Below are positions 8,512 through 17,706 of a stretch of DNA of 64,000 nt, in pieces (the first letter of the stretch is position 1; each line of letters starts with the position of its first letter). Source of the stretch: Flavobacterium sp. KS-LB2 (GTDB lineage Bacteria > Bacteroidota > Bacteroidia > Flavobacteriales > Flavobacteriaceae). The stretch is taken from the NCBI RefSeq assembly GCF_036895565.1, contig NZ_CP145904.1:3344715-3408714 (forward strand), given 5' to 3'. The position numbers were made by a program, and so were the translations under genes. The notes below the pieces were generated by a model. That model saw only the letters and a list, made by a program, of their open reading frames with translations. It was not told the DNA's origin and did no database searches.

Positions 8512-9428
8512 TACTTCTTCAAATTATTTTTAATTTCCGTCATCAATTCTGCTCCGCCATTTTGTAGAATTTCTTTGGCACAGTAAAAGCCTAATTTCTT
8601 CCATTCTTGCATCGGAACGGTTTTTTCGACTTCAATTTTTTGTTTTCCATCCAATGAAAAAAGAACGCCTTTGAACACAATATCATCTTCTACAAAAACT
8701 GCTAAAGCACCAATTGGTGCCGTACAGCCACCTTCGAGTGTTTTTAAAAACTGTCTTTCAATATGGGTACAAACTTCGGTATCAATATCGTTGAGTTCGT
8801 TTAGCGCTTGTCTGCAAAATTCATCATTTGCCATTGCCACAACAACCATAGCACCTTGAGCTGGCGCTGGAATCATCCAATCCAAATCGATATAATTAGA
8901 AGGTTTCAAGTTGATTCGTTCTAATCCTGCTGCTGCAAAAACGGCTCCGTTCCAATCGCTTTCCTGTAATTTCTGCATTCTCGTATTGACGTTTCCACGC
9001 AAATCAACAACTTTATGATTGGGATATTTGTTTAACCATTGTGCCTGACGACGCAAACTTCCTGTGGCAATTGTTCCTGCTCCAGTAAGAAAATCAAGGT
9101 TTCCTTTGTGTACTAAAATGTCTAATGTATTGGCTCTTTCTAAAACTGCCGCCTGAACAATTCCTATTGGCAAAGCCGTAGGAACATCTTTCATGGAATG
9201 AACTGCAATATCAACATCACCATTTATCATAGCGATATCCAGTGTTTTAGTAAAAATTCCTGTGATTCCTAATTCGTAAAGTGGTTTGTCGAGAATGATA
9301 TCTCCTTGTGATTTTACCGCAATAATTTCGGTTTTATGGCCTAAATCATTTAGTTTTTTTTCGACGGTGTGGGCTTGCCAAAGCGCGAGTTCGCTATCGC
9401 GAGTTCCTATGCGTATCGTTTTGCTCAT
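8511..9428 (-). CDS. hemC: Porphobilinogen deaminase (hydroxymethylbilane synthase)
   Basis: Polymerises four porphobilinogens on a dipyrromethane cofactor. Cys235 in LEGGCTAPIGALAVF is the cofactor attachment residue. Other signatures include IGTRDSELALWQA at the N-terminus, VHSMKDVPT with the catalytic aspartate, and the substrate-binding stretch GSLRRQAQWL. It has 305 residues and overlaps hemA and hemD by one base at each end. Confidence 0.97.
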   Translation of the reverse strand: MSKTIRIGTRDSELALWQAHTVEKKLNDLGHKTEIIAVKSQGDIILDKPLYELGITGIFTKTLDIAMINGDVDIAVHSMKDVPTALPIGIVQAAVLERANTLDILVHKGNLDFLTGAGTIATGSLRRQAQWLNKYPNHKVVDLRGNVNTRMQKLQESDWNGAVFAAAGLERINLKPSNYIDLDWMIPAPAQGAMVVVAMANDEFCRQALNELNDIDTEVCTHIERQFLKTLEGGCTAPIGALAVFVEDDIVFKGVLFSLDGKQKIEVEKTVPMQEWKKLGFYCAKEILQNGGAELMTEIKNNLKK

Positions 9429-10684
9429 TATTTTGTAATAGCTCCTATTTTGAAAACTTTCTCAATCCACTCTATGCTTTCGTCTACCATAGTATCGTCC
9501 TCTTTCAAATGATTGGCAAAGTGAGTCGTTATTTTTTGGATAATCCTGTTACTGATTATTTCGGCTTGTTCCTCATTGAAATTTGAAATTTTCTTACTTT
9601 GGAAATCCAATTCGGAGATTTTTATCGCATTCAATTTTGCTTTCAATGCGTTGATTGTCGGCGCAAATTTTCTGCCTTTGGTCCAAGTAATAAATTCTTC
9701 TTTGATTTCTTCAATAATTGCCTCAGCAGCCGGGATGTGTTTTTTTCTATTTTCTAAAGTTTCGTCTGTTAGTTGTGACAAATAATCCATGTGAATCAAG
9801 GTAACACCATCAATTTCTTCCACATTTTCATGCACATTTTTCGGAATCGATAAATCCAAAATCAACATTGGTTTTTTCAAATTCAGAATTGCCTTGTCAA
9901 TGGTTGGATTTTGTGCGCCGGTGGCTACCACAACAACATCTGCTTTTTGTAGTTCAAGGTGTAATTCTGAGTAATCTTTTACGATTAGATTCAATTTTCC
10001 GGCTAATTTCTCTGCTTTTTCTTTGGTTCTATTAATTAGCGTAATATGTTCATTTTTTGTATGTTTTACTAAATTTTCACATGTATTTCTGCCTATTTTT
10101 CCGGTACCAAACAAGAGAATATTTTTGTTTCCAATGTCTTCTACGTTCTTGAAAATATATTGAACCGCAGCAAAAGAAACCGAAGTAGCGCCAGAACTAA
10201 TTTCCGTATCTGTTTTTATTTTTTTACTGGCTTGAATAACAGCATTCACTAATCGTTCCATAAAAGCATTTGCTAAACCTAATGCTTTTGATTGTGAAAA
10301 GGAATTTCTTATTTGTGCGATAATTTCAAAATCACCAAGAATCTGACTGTCTAAACCAGTTCCTACACGAAACAAGTGACTAATCGCTTCTTGATTTTTA
10401 TAGACAAAGCCTACCTTTTGAAATGCTTCAACAGAGCCTTGACTATTCTCGCAAATTAATTTGATTAATTGAAATGGATGTTCTGCATACCCGTAAATTT
10501 CAGTACGGTTGCAGGTAGAAGTGACTATTAAACTCTCTATTCCTTCATTCTTAGCTTGTTCTAATAAACGCGTTTTTGCAGCAGCATCTAAACTAAACTT
10601 ACCTCTAATCTCAGCATCTGCTTTTTTATAGCTCAATCCAACTGCGTAAAAATAGTGATGCTTTGATGTGTTATTGTTTTCCAT
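9428..10684 (-). CDS. hemA: Glutamyl-tRNA reductase
   Basis: First committed step of C5-pathway heme synthesis: reduces Glu-tRNA to glutamate-1-semialdehyde. The catalytic Cys58 lies in TSTCNRTEIYGY. The NADPH-binding motif GTGKIGRNTCENL and the C-terminal dimerisation helices are present; 418 residues. First gene of the minus-strand hem operon. Its partner hemL is not in the window. A perfect -7 box lies 26 bases upstream, and a small hairpin sits between it and the start codon. Confidence 0.97.
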   Translation of the reverse strand: MENNNTSKHHYFYAVGLSYKKADAEIRGKFSLDAAAKTRLLEQAKNEGIESLIVTSTCNRTEIYGYAEHPFQLIKLICENSQGSVEAFQKVGFVYKNQEAISHLFRVGTGLDSQILGDFEIIAQIRNSFSQSKALGLANAFMERLVNAVIQASKKIKTDTEISSGATSVSFAAVQYIFKNVEDIGNKNILLFGTGKIGRNTCENLVKHTKNEHITLINRTKEKAEKLAGKLNLIVKDYSELHLELQKADVVVVATGAQNPTIDKAILNLKKPMLILDLSIPKNVHENVEEIDGVTLIHMDYLSQLTDETLENRKKHIPAAEAIIEEIKEEFITWTKGRKFAPTINALKAKLNAIKISELDFQSKKISNFNEEQAEIISNRIIQKITTHFANHLKEDDTMVDESIEWIEKVFKIGAITK

Positions 10685-10689
10685 ATTTG

Positions 10690-10717
10690 CACTTTTCCAG
10701 AAAGTGGAACAAAATTA
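10690..10717 (-). promoter_or_regulatory. hemA promoter with a hairpin in the short leader
   Basis: On the minus strand the -7 box TAATTTTG occupies 10717-10710. The transcript should begin near 10705. The first bases can form a six-pair stem (CACTTT with AAAGTG, 10690-10706). This may be an operator for the divergent AraC regulator or an mRNA 5' stem; both ideas are inference. Confidence 0.5.
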
Positions 10718-10786
10718 TCACTATAGTATTTATAAAAGTAACGCTAGAAGTTCTTTTTGTATCGCTAAGTGATTTTTTGTTTCCAA

Positions 10787-10819
10787 TTGCTTATTTTATA
10801 GTAAAAAATTCTATTTTTG
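10787..10819 (+). promoter_or_regulatory. Promoter of the AraC-type regulator
   Basis: TATTTTTG at 10812-10819 matches the Bacteroidota -7 consensus, and TTG at 10787-10789 lies 22 bases upstream as a -33 element. The predicted leader is about 90 bases. Confidence 0.5.
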
Positions 10820-10912
10820 TAGTGAAATCAAGTTGTTTGAATTGCTTTATTTAGAGTTGTTCTAAATAAAAAGGTTTGATAAGTATCATTTTCATATTAA
10901 AAAAATATCGCT

Positions 10913-11788
10913 ATGGGTTCTCAGGAAATTATAAAAATTGAGGATGATTTTACGCTCATTCGCTTTCAAAATGATAGTGTTGATGCCTTTAATGCACAAC
11001 GTGAAGTAGGTAGCGGATTAATTCAGTTTCACTTCGGAATCAAAGGGAAAGCCAAGTTTATTTTTAACCAAGGTAACTATGCTTTGGAACTAAAAGAGGA
11101 GAAATCATTGCTTTTGTACAATCCACAAAAAGAGTTGCCCTTAAATTTGGAATTAGCACCAAATTCCTGGGTAATATCCGTAATAATTTCTATCAAAAAA
11201 TTTCATGCTTTATTTTCAACAGAAGCGGATTATATTACTTTTTTGAGTGCTGATAATAAGGACAAGAAATATTATAACGAAGGAAACATCAGCCCTTCGA
11301 TGGCAATTGTTTTGTCGCAATTGTTTCACTACAGCCTACATCCGTCAATAAAAAACCTCTATTATAAAGGAAAAGGATACGAATTATTGAGTTTGTATTT
11401 CAATAGAACCGAAGACCCAAACGCAGAACAATGTCCGTTTTTAATAGATGAAGACAATGTAATGAAGATTAGAAAAGCCAAAGAAATCATCATTGCCAAT
11501 ATGGCTGAACCGCCTGGACTACAAGAATTAGCCGATGAAATAGGTTTAAATTTAAAGAAACTCAAAATGGGTTTTAAACAAATTTATGGCGATACGGTTT
11601 ATGGTTTTCTATTTGACTACAAAATGGATTTTGCCCGAAAATTACTCGACAGTGGTTCCTACAACGTAAATGAAGTAGGATTGAAAATTGGCTACAGCAC
11701 AGGAAGTCATTTTATAGCGGCATTCAAAAAGAAATTTGCCACTACGCCCAAAAAATATTTGATGTCAATAAACCCAAATATGTCGTAA
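10913..11788 (+). CDS. AraC-family regulator in the heme cluster, with a Cys-Pro motif
   Basis: A 291-residue regulator. The N-terminal 165 residues form a probable sensor domain. The C-terminal 110 residues are a double helix-turn-helix AraC domain: LQELADEIGLNLKKLKMGFKQIYG, then NVNEVGLKIGYSTGSHFIAAFKKKFATTPKKYL. The overall form resembles PchR-like regulators. Its only cysteine, Cys174, is followed by proline (AEQCPFLI) in the linker, the arrangement of a heme-regulatory motif. It is divergent from hemA and 99 bases upstream of hemH, so control of heme genes is likely. Heme sensing is my inference. Confidence 0.85.
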   Translation: MGSQEIIKIEDDFTLIRFQNDSVDAFNAQREVGSGLIQFHFGIKGKAKFIFNQGNYALELKEEKSLLLYNPQKELPLNLELAPNSWVISVIISIKKFHALFSTEADYITFLSADNKDKKYYNEGNISPSMAIVLSQLFHYSLHPSIKNLYYKGKGYELLSLYFNRTEDPNAEQCPFLIDEDNVMKIRKAKEIIIANMAEPPGLQELADEIGLNLKKLKMGFKQIYGDTVYGFLFDYKMDFARKLLDSGSYNVNEVGLKIGYSTGSHFIAAFKKKFATTPKKYLMSINPNMS

Positions 11789-11859
11789 ACAATTGATTTC
11801 TTATATTAAACAATAAATAAAAAATAGTTAATCGCAATTTATAAAAAAGTAAGTTTAAT

Positions 11860-11867
11860 TACTTTTG
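11860..11867 (+). promoter_or_regulatory. -7 promoter box (TACTTTTG) for hemH
   Basis: An exact TAnnTTTG match ending 20 bases before the hemH start codon, suggesting that hemH has its own promoter separate from the AraC gene. Confidence 0.55.
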
Positions 11868-11887
11868 TAATAACAAAAAAAGACAAC

Positions 11888-12943
11888 ATGAAAGGTGTAT
11901 TATTAGTAAATCTTGGTTCCCCAGAAAGTCCAACTCCTAAAGACGTTAAACCGTATTTAGATGAATTTTTAATGGACAAATACGTGATTGATGTTCCATT
12001 TTTGTTGCGCGCATTATTAGTACGTGGAATCATTTTGCAAACACGACCAAAAAAATCAGCTGCCGCTTACGCAAAAATATGGTGGGATGAAGGATCTCCG
12101 CTAGTAGTAATTTCAAAAAGAATGCACGAAAAAGTTCAAAAATTAGTAGATGTACCCGTTGCACTAGCGATGCGTTACGGCAATCCGTCTTTATTATCTG
12201 GTTTACAAGAATTACATGATAAAGGTGTGACCGAAGTGATGCTTTTTCCATTGTATCCACAACACGCCATGGCATCTACGACTACAATATTAGAACTGGC
12301 TGAAGAGCACCGTAAAAAGTATTTCCCAGAAATGAAATTTACGATTGTTCCAGCTTTTTATAACAAACCTCATTATTTACAAAACCTGGCCGATTCTATC
12401 AAAGGACATTTAGAAGGTTTTGATTACGATCATTTGTTATTCTCGTACCACGGAATTCCAGAGCGTCACATTCGCAAAACAGATATTACCAAATCACATT
12501 GCAAAATAGACGGTTCTTGTTGCAACACGCCATCACCGGCGCATGAGTTTTGTTACCGTCACCAATGTTATGAAACCACCAAACAAGTGGTTAAACTACT
12601 CGGTATTCCAGAAGGAAAGTACAGCCAGACCTTTCAATCCCGCTTGGCAGGAGACAAATGGTTAACCCCTTACACGGATGTTGAAGTAAACAAAATGCCC
12701 GAAAAAGGAATTAAAAATCTTGCTGTTGTAACGCCTGCATTTGTATCGGATTGTTTAGAAACATTAGAAGAAATTGCCATGGAAGCCAACGAAGAATTTT
12801 TGCACCACGGTGGCGAAAAATTTATGGCAATTCCTTGCTTAAATGACAGCGATGACTGGTGTAAAACCGTGAGTAACTGGATTTCAAATTGGTCAAATGC
12901 CTCTTCTTCCATTAAAGTTGATGCTGACAAAATCACAGCATAA
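11888..12943 (+). CDS. hemH: Ferrochelatase
   Basis: Inserts ferrous iron into protoporphyrin IX. The N-terminus MKGVLLVNLGSPESPTPKDV and the active-site motif SYHGIPERHIRKTD are characteristic; 351 residues. The insert after the active site is rich in cysteine (HCKIDGSCCNTP, then EFCYRHQCYETT). Some bacterial ferrochelatases hold a [2Fe-2S] cluster through such residues, so a cluster is possible but not shown. The stop codon directly abuts the next start codon, so the MATE gene is co-transcribed. Confidence 0.96.
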   Translation: MKGVLLVNLGSPESPTPKDVKPYLDEFLMDKYVIDVPFLLRALLVRGIILQTRPKKSAAAYAKIWWDEGSPLVVISKRMHEKVQKLVDVPVALAMRYGNPSLLSGLQELHDKGVTEVMLFPLYPQHAMASTTTILELAEEHRKKYFPEMKFTIVPAFYNKPHYLQNLADSIKGHLEGFDYDHLLFSYHGIPERHIRKTDITKSHCKIDGSCCNTPSPAHEFCYRHQCYETTKQVVKLLGIPEGKYSQTFQSRLAGDKWLTPYTDVEVNKMPEKGIKNLAVVTPAFVSDCLETLEEIAMEANEEFLHHGGEKFMAIPCLNDSDDWCKTVSNWISNWSNASSSIKVDADKITA

Positions 12944-14284
12944 ATGGCCGTTACCGCCGATGAATTAGGAAGTCAAGACATCAAAAAACTCTTGATTAAA
13001 CAAGCTGTTCCGTCTTCTATTGGGATTTTATTCATGTCGGTTAATATTTTAATCGACACCATATTTGTTGGTCAATGGATTGGTTCATTGGCCATTGCGG
13101 CGGTAACCGTAGTTTTGCCCATCACCTTTTTGATTTCTTCTTTAGGAATGGCAATTGGTGTGGGCGGAGGTTCTGTACTTTCCAGAGCATTAGGAGCCAA
13201 TCATAAGGAAAAAGCATTGCATACCTTTGGCAATCAAATCATGATGACGTTCTTATTAGCGTCTGTTTTTGTGGTATTTGGGCTTATATTCAGTGACGAA
13301 ATGCTGATGCTTTTTGGTGCAAAAGGCGCCATAATGCTACCTGCCAAAGAATTTTTTATTCCCATAATTATTAGTGTTCCTTTTTTAGCACTTTGCATGA
13401 TGGGCAACAATGTGATTCGTGCAGAAGGCAAAGCCAAGTTTGCCATGGTCGCCATGATTATTCCCGCATTTGTAAATATTGCACTGGATATTCTCTTTAT
13501 CAAATACTTAGATTTAGGAATGTTGGGCGCTGCTTTGGCAACAGCCATATCTTATTTTACCTGCTTCTTGTTTGTGCTTTGGTTTTTTGTTTTCAAGAGT
13601 GAACTAAAACTAAAAATGAAGCATTTTACATTTAAAACACCCATTGTCAAAGAAATCTCTGAACTGAGTTTCGTGACTTTCTCCAGACAAGGAGTCGTGA
13701 GTATTTTAGCGATAATCCTAAATCATACTTTGTACACGTACGGCGGCGAACATTCCGTTGCTATATATGGAATTATCAGCCGAATGCTGATGTTTGCCTT
13801 GTTTCCAATTTTGGGAATTACGCAGGGATTTCTACCCATTGCTGGTTTTAATTACGGAGCGGGAAATTATTCAAGAGTCAAAGAAAGTGTAGCGGTTTCA
13901 ATAAAATACGCCGCCATTTTAGCTTCGTTGATTTTTGTGGTTATTCTAATTTTTGCCAAACCTATTGTTGCCATTTTTACAACTGATCCACTCGTAATTG
14001 ACCAAACTCCAGAAGCATTGCGTTGGGTTTTTGCAGCTTCACCAATCATAGCGATACAATTAATTGGAGCAGCCTATTTTCAAGCGGCGGGAAAGGCAAA
14101 AAAAGCATTGCTTTTGACATTGAGTAAACAAGGATTTTTCCTAATTCCGTTAGTACTGCTTCTACCAAATTTTTTAGGTATTTTTGGAGTGTGGATTGCA
14201 TTCCCAATTGCCGATGTTTTATCAACAATACTCACGGCATATTTTTTAAAAAAAGAAATGAACACGAAAACTGATTCAAACTAA
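12944..14284 (+). CDS. MATE-family efflux transporter
   Basis: An inner-membrane antiporter of 446 residues with about 12 hydrophobic segments in two similar halves. Typical features are QAVPSSIGILFMSVNILIDTIFVGQWIG at the start and LGITQGFLPIAGFNYGAGNYSRVKE in the second half, the usual MatE signature. The start codon follows the hemH stop with no spacer, and hemJ follows two bases later. This tight placement suggests a role linked to porphyrin or heme handling, for instance export of an excess intermediate, but the family exports many compounds and the substrate cannot be read from the sequence. Confidence 0.9.
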   Translation: MAVTADELGSQDIKKLLIKQAVPSSIGILFMSVNILIDTIFVGQWIGSLAIAAVTVVLPITFLISSLGMAIGVGGGSVLSRALGANHKEKALHTFGNQIMMTFLLASVFVVFGLIFSDEMLMLFGAKGAIMLPAKEFFIPIIISVPFLALCMMGNNVIRAEGKAKFAMVAMIIPAFVNIALDILFIKYLDLGMLGAALATAISYFTCFLFVLWFFVFKSELKLKMKHFTFKTPIVKEISELSFVTFSRQGVVSILAIILNHTLYTYGGEHSVAIYGIISRMLMFALFPILGITQGFLPIAGFNYGAGNYSRVKESVAVSIKYAAILASLIFVVILIFAKPIVAIFTTDPLVIDQTPEALRWVFAASPIIAIQLIGAAYFQAAGKAKKALLLTLSKQGFFLIPLVLLLPNFLGIFGVWIAFPIADVLSTILTAYFLKKEMNTKTDSN

Positions 14285-14286
14285 CA

Positions 14287-14841
14287 ATGGAATACTATAA
14301 TTACCTTAAATCCTTACACCTCATCTTTGTAATCACATGGTTTGCAGGATTATTTTACATTGTACGCTTATTTGTGTACCAAATTGAAGCGGCTCAAAAA
14401 CCGTCACCAGAGAAAGAAATTCTTCAAAAACAATATAAAATAATGACGTATCGTTTGTGGTACATTATCACTTGGCCATCAGCAGTTTTGGCCAGTATTT
14501 TTGCTTTTTGGATGCTGTTTTTTACAGATTTAGGACGCGCCTGGTTGCAAATGCCTTGGATGCATGTAAAACTTGGCTTTGTATTTGTGTTGTACTTGTA
14601 TCATGCAAAATGCCATCAAATATTCAAGCAGTTGCAAAATGACGAAGAGAAATACTCCACTAATTTTATGCGTTTGTGGAATGAAGGAGCAACAATAATC
14701 CTTTTTGCAGTAGTTTTTTTAGTAATTTTAAAAAATGCGGTCAACTGGATTTATGGAGTAATTGGAATATTCCTTTTTTCCATTTTAATCATGCTTGGAT
14801 TTAAATTTTACAAAAGAATTAGAGAAAGAAATCAATCTTAA
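14287..14841 (+). CDS. hemJ: Protoporphyrinogen IX oxidase, HemJ type
   Basis: A small membrane protein of 184 residues with four or five hydrophobic helices, of the UPF0093/HemJ family that oxidises protoporphyrinogen IX. His11 in LKSLHLIFVITWFAGLFY, and His93 and Lys95 in PWMHVKLGFVF, match conserved polar positions of the family. It supplies the only protoporphyrinogen oxidase in the window, filling the step between hemF and hemH. It starts two bases after the MATE stop and ends one base before the kinase start. Confidence 0.88.
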   Translation: MEYYNYLKSLHLIFVITWFAGLFYIVRLFVYQIEAAQKPSPEKEILQKQYKIMTYRLWYIITWPSAVLASIFAFWMLFFTDLGRAWLQMPWMHVKLGFVFVLYLYHAKCHQIFKQLQNDEEKYSTNFMRLWNEGATIILFAVVFLVILKNAVNWIYGVIGIFLFSILIMLGFKFYKRIRERNQS

Positions 14842-14842
14842 T

Positions 14843-16315
14843 ATGTTCAAAAGCTTCAAAATAGCAATGCTTTCGCTACGAATAAGGATTTTCCTTTCCA
14901 TGATTGTAGTGATAATAATGGCTTCTGTTTTATTAGCTTCCATTTCTATTATTCAATTTAAAAATGAAGCCAAAGAATATCACCAAGAACGGTTGGAACG
15001 TAATGAAAATGCCGTAAAAGAACACATCAACTATGTGCTTTCAACCACGACATACCCGCTAAATTCTGGAAATTTGGATTTAATCTTTAAAGATAAAATT
15101 CACGAATTAGCCCACATTCATAACATCGAAATCAACATTTACAGCCTTGACGGAAAACTATTGAAATCCTCCAAGGAATCATTTTCTGTTGATAAAGTAG
15201 CCCCGCCAATTCCCAAATATATTTTAAAACTAGTTCGTTCCTCTATCGAAAAAAGGTACGTAGAGATTAAAACTATTGATGGCAAAAAGAATCGTTCTGC
15301 TTTCAGTCAAATAAAAGACGATAAATTCAAACCGCTAGGAATACTAAACCTGCCTTATGTAGAAGACGATGGATATTATGAAAACGAACTGAAAAGCTTT
15401 CTGATTCGATTAGGACAAGTATATTCCTTTATGCTTATTGTCGCTTTTGCACTTGCTTACTTCCTCTCTTCTTACATCACTAAATCATTGAAAACAATCT
15501 CAGATAAGTTAAGCGAAACGAGTTTGAACCAAAAAAATGAGAAAATTGTTCTGGAGGCCAACAGCAAGGAAATAAACTTACTGATTAAAGCATACAATGC
15601 AATGGTGGATGAACTCGAGAAAAGTGCCATCAAACTAGCACAAAGCGAACGTGAAGAAGCTTGGCGCGAAATGGCCAAACAGGTGGCGCATGAAATCAAG
15701 AATCCGCTTACGCCAATGCGATTAACAGTGCAGAGTTTTCAGCGAAAATTTGATCCGACTGATCCCAATGTAAAGCAGAAAATGAATGACTATTCCGAAA
15801 CTTTAATCCAGCAAATTGATACAATGAGCGCGGTAGCTTCGGCTTTTTCGAATTTTGCATCAATGCCGGCACAACAAAATGAAACCTTAAACGTGGTGGA
15901 AGTAGTAGAACTTGCCATGGATATTTTCAACGAAGAATACATTCAATTCCAAAGTGATTCTCCCGAAATTATTTCGAAAATTGACCGAACTCAACTCATT
16001 CGAATCATCACAAATTTAGCAAAGAATGCCATTCAGTCCATTCCGGAACAGCAGGAAAACAAGTCCATTATTGTATCAGTAAAAAAAGAACAAAACAACG
16101 TTTTAATTACTGTTGCCGATAACGGAATTGGCATTCAGCCCAAGGACATCGACCGTATATTCGAACCAAAATTCACCACAAAAAGCAGCGGAATGGGTCT
16201 TGGTCTCGGTATTATAAAAAACATTATCGAAAATTATAAAGGAACGATTACCTTTGAAACTGAATTTGGAAAAGGAACTACTTTTATTGTCTCACTCCCA
16301 ATAATTAACTCTTAA
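14843..16315 (+). CDS. Membrane sensor histidine kinase, NtrY-like
   Basis: A 490-residue kinase starting at MFKSFKIAMLSL; a frame from 14795 would overlap hemJ and is not preferred. Two membrane helices (about residues 10-33 and 195-217) bracket a periplasmic sensor region. A HAMP-like segment is followed by the H-box HEIKNPLTPMRLTVQ with His283, the N-box NLAKNAIQSI, and the ATP motifs DNGIGI and GMGLGLGI. The H-box form is that of NtrY kinases. No response regulator is adjacent. It sits last in the hemH-MATE-hemJ run; whether it senses redox or heme state is unknown. Confidence 0.9.
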   Translation: MFKSFKIAMLSLRIRIFLSMIVVIIMASVLLASISIIQFKNEAKEYHQERLERNENAVKEHINYVLSTTTYPLNSGNLDLIFKDKIHELAHIHNIEINIYSLDGKLLKSSKESFSVDKVAPPIPKYILKLVRSSIEKRYVEIKTIDGKKNRSAFSQIKDDKFKPLGILNLPYVEDDGYYENELKSFLIRLGQVYSFMLIVAFALAYFLSSYITKSLKTISDKLSETSLNQKNEKIVLEANSKEINLLIKAYNAMVDELEKSAIKLAQSEREEAWREMAKQVAHEIKNPLTPMRLTVQSFQRKFDPTDPNVKQKMNDYSETLIQQIDTMSAVASAFSNFASMPAQQNETLNVVEVVELAMDIFNEEYIQFQSDSPEIISKIDRTQLIRIITNLAKNAIQSIPEQQENKSIIVSVKKEQNNVLITVADNGIGIQPKDIDRIFEPKFTTKSSGMGLGLGIIKNIIENYKGTITFETEFGKGTTFIVSLPIINS

Positions 16316-16325
16316 AATTACAATT

Positions 16326-17108
16326 ATGAATTACGAAAACATTTTAATTGCAACTGAAAACAACATCGCAACGATTACTATTAATCGTCCTACAAAACTA
16401 AACGCTTTGAATGTTGCAACCATTTCTGATTTGAACAAAGCCTTCAAAACATTAGGGAAAAATGATGAAATTCGTGCTATTATTCTAACTGGAAGTGGTG
16501 AAAAAGCTTTTGTGGCCGGAGCTGATATTTCTGAATTTGCTAATTTTTCGATTGAAGAAGGAACGCAATTGGCGACAGAAGGACAAGAGAAATTATTTGA
16601 TTTTATAGAGAACTTAAAAACTCCGGTAATTGCAGCGGTCAATGGTTTTGCATTGGGTGGCGGATTAGAACTGGCGATGGCGTGTCATTTTAGAATCGCT
16701 TCGGAAAATGCAAAAATGGGATTGCCTGAAGTTTCATTGGGCGTAATTCCAGGTTACGGAGGAACACAACGTTTGCCACAATTGATAGGAAAAGGACGCG
16801 CGATGGAAATGATTATGACAGCAGGAATGGTAACAGCACAAGACGCTTACAGAACCGGACTAGTAAATCACGTAGTTCCAGAAGCCGAACTTTTAGACTA
16901 CTGCGTGAACCTTGCAAACAAAATAATCAAGAATTCTCCTTACGCCATTGGCAAAGCCATAAAAGCAGTCAATGCTAATTTCAAAGAAGGAAAAAACGGC
17001 TATGAAACCGAAATAAAAGCCTTTGGAAAATGCTTTGGAACCGAAGATTTTAAAGAAGGAACAACAGCTTTCTTGGAGAAAAGAAAAGCGGTATTTACTG
17101 GGAAATAA
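16326..17108 (+). CDS. Enoyl-CoA hydratase/isomerase family protein
   Basis: A 260-residue crotonase-fold enzyme. NRPTKLNALNVATI, ILTGSGEKAFVAGADISEF and the oxyanion-hole stretch NGFALGGGLELAMACHFRIASENAKMGLPEVSLG are complete. The two catalytic glutamates of true hydratases are in place (ELAMAC and PEVSLG), so hydration of 2-enoyl-CoA in beta-oxidation is likely. It starts 10 bases after the kinase stop and ends in its own terminator. Confidence 0.93.
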   Translation: MNYENILIATENNIATITINRPTKLNALNVATISDLNKAFKTLGKNDEIRAIILTGSGEKAFVAGADISEFANFSIEEGTQLATEGQEKLFDFIENLKTPVIAAVNGFALGGGLELAMACHFRIASENAKMGLPEVSLGVIPGYGGTQRLPQLIGKGRAMEMIMTAGMVTAQDAYRTGLVNHVVPEAELLDYCVNLANKIIKNSPYAIGKAIKAVNANFKEGKNGYETEIKAFGKCFGTEDFKEGTTAFLEKRKAVFTGK

Positions 17109-17112
17109 TAAC

Positions 17113-17140
17113 AAAAGAGAGCCACAGTGGTTCTCTTTTT
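17113..17140. terminator. Terminator after the enoyl-CoA hydratase gene
   Basis: The arms AAAAGAGAGCCAC and GTGGTTCTCTTTT, with one mismatched pair, form a hairpin followed by T residues. Confidence 0.7.
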
Positions 17141-17255
17141 AGTTTATAAGTGATTATCCTTTAAAATAATCTTTCCTTAAAAAGAGATTGTTTGGCTTAC
17201 AACACTTAATTTTACAGACCCGTTTCGGAATATAACACCATCTAAAATTAAACTT

Positions 17256-17654
17256 ATGTCCTTCCAACCTGTATTTGTACTTTTCTGGGAAAAGGTAAAA
17301 GAAAGTATAGAAAACCATACGTACGCCAAACTAACACTTGCCAAAACCATTGGTGATACGGAACTGAAAAATATTTATGTGCGTCCCGTTTTACTGGAGA
17401 ATGACGTATTTAGTCTTTCGGTTACGGCACGTTACAAAACCGAAGAAATAGAAAGTTTCCATTCCCTTGACGAAGCCTTTATTATATTGGCTCCGTATAT
17501 GAACAACCCGTTTTTGACCGCTTTATTGTTTACAACAGAAAATGACATCACCTTTAAACTCAATAAAAAAAGAGTGGGAAGCATTATTGAACAGGCTCCA
17601 ACTTTTAAAAATGCTTCGGATGTGATTTTGGAAATGAAAGAAAAAGGAATTTAA
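17256..17654 (+). CDS. Conserved hypothetical protein, 132 residues
   Basis: I do not recognise a named family. The protein is soluble, without signal peptide or membrane helix. It begins MSFQPVFVLFWEKVKESIENHTYAKLTL, and the rest alternates charged and hydrophobic residues as in a small alpha/beta fold. Codon use and composition match the neighbours, so it looks like a genuine, vertically inherited gene. It stands alone behind a terminator, with a gap of 147 bases before it. TAATTTTA upstream is a near-match to a -7 box. Confidence 0.7.
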   Translation: MSFQPVFVLFWEKVKESIENHTYAKLTLAKTIGDTELKNIYVRPVLLENDVFSLSVTARYKTEEIESFHSLDEAFIILAPYMNNPFLTALLFTTENDITFKLNKKRVGSIIEQAPTFKNASDVILEMKEKGI

Positions 17655-17706
17655 AATAAGTTTGCAGTATTCAGTGGTTGGACTCACGATTTGTGCTAGA
17701 ATAACT

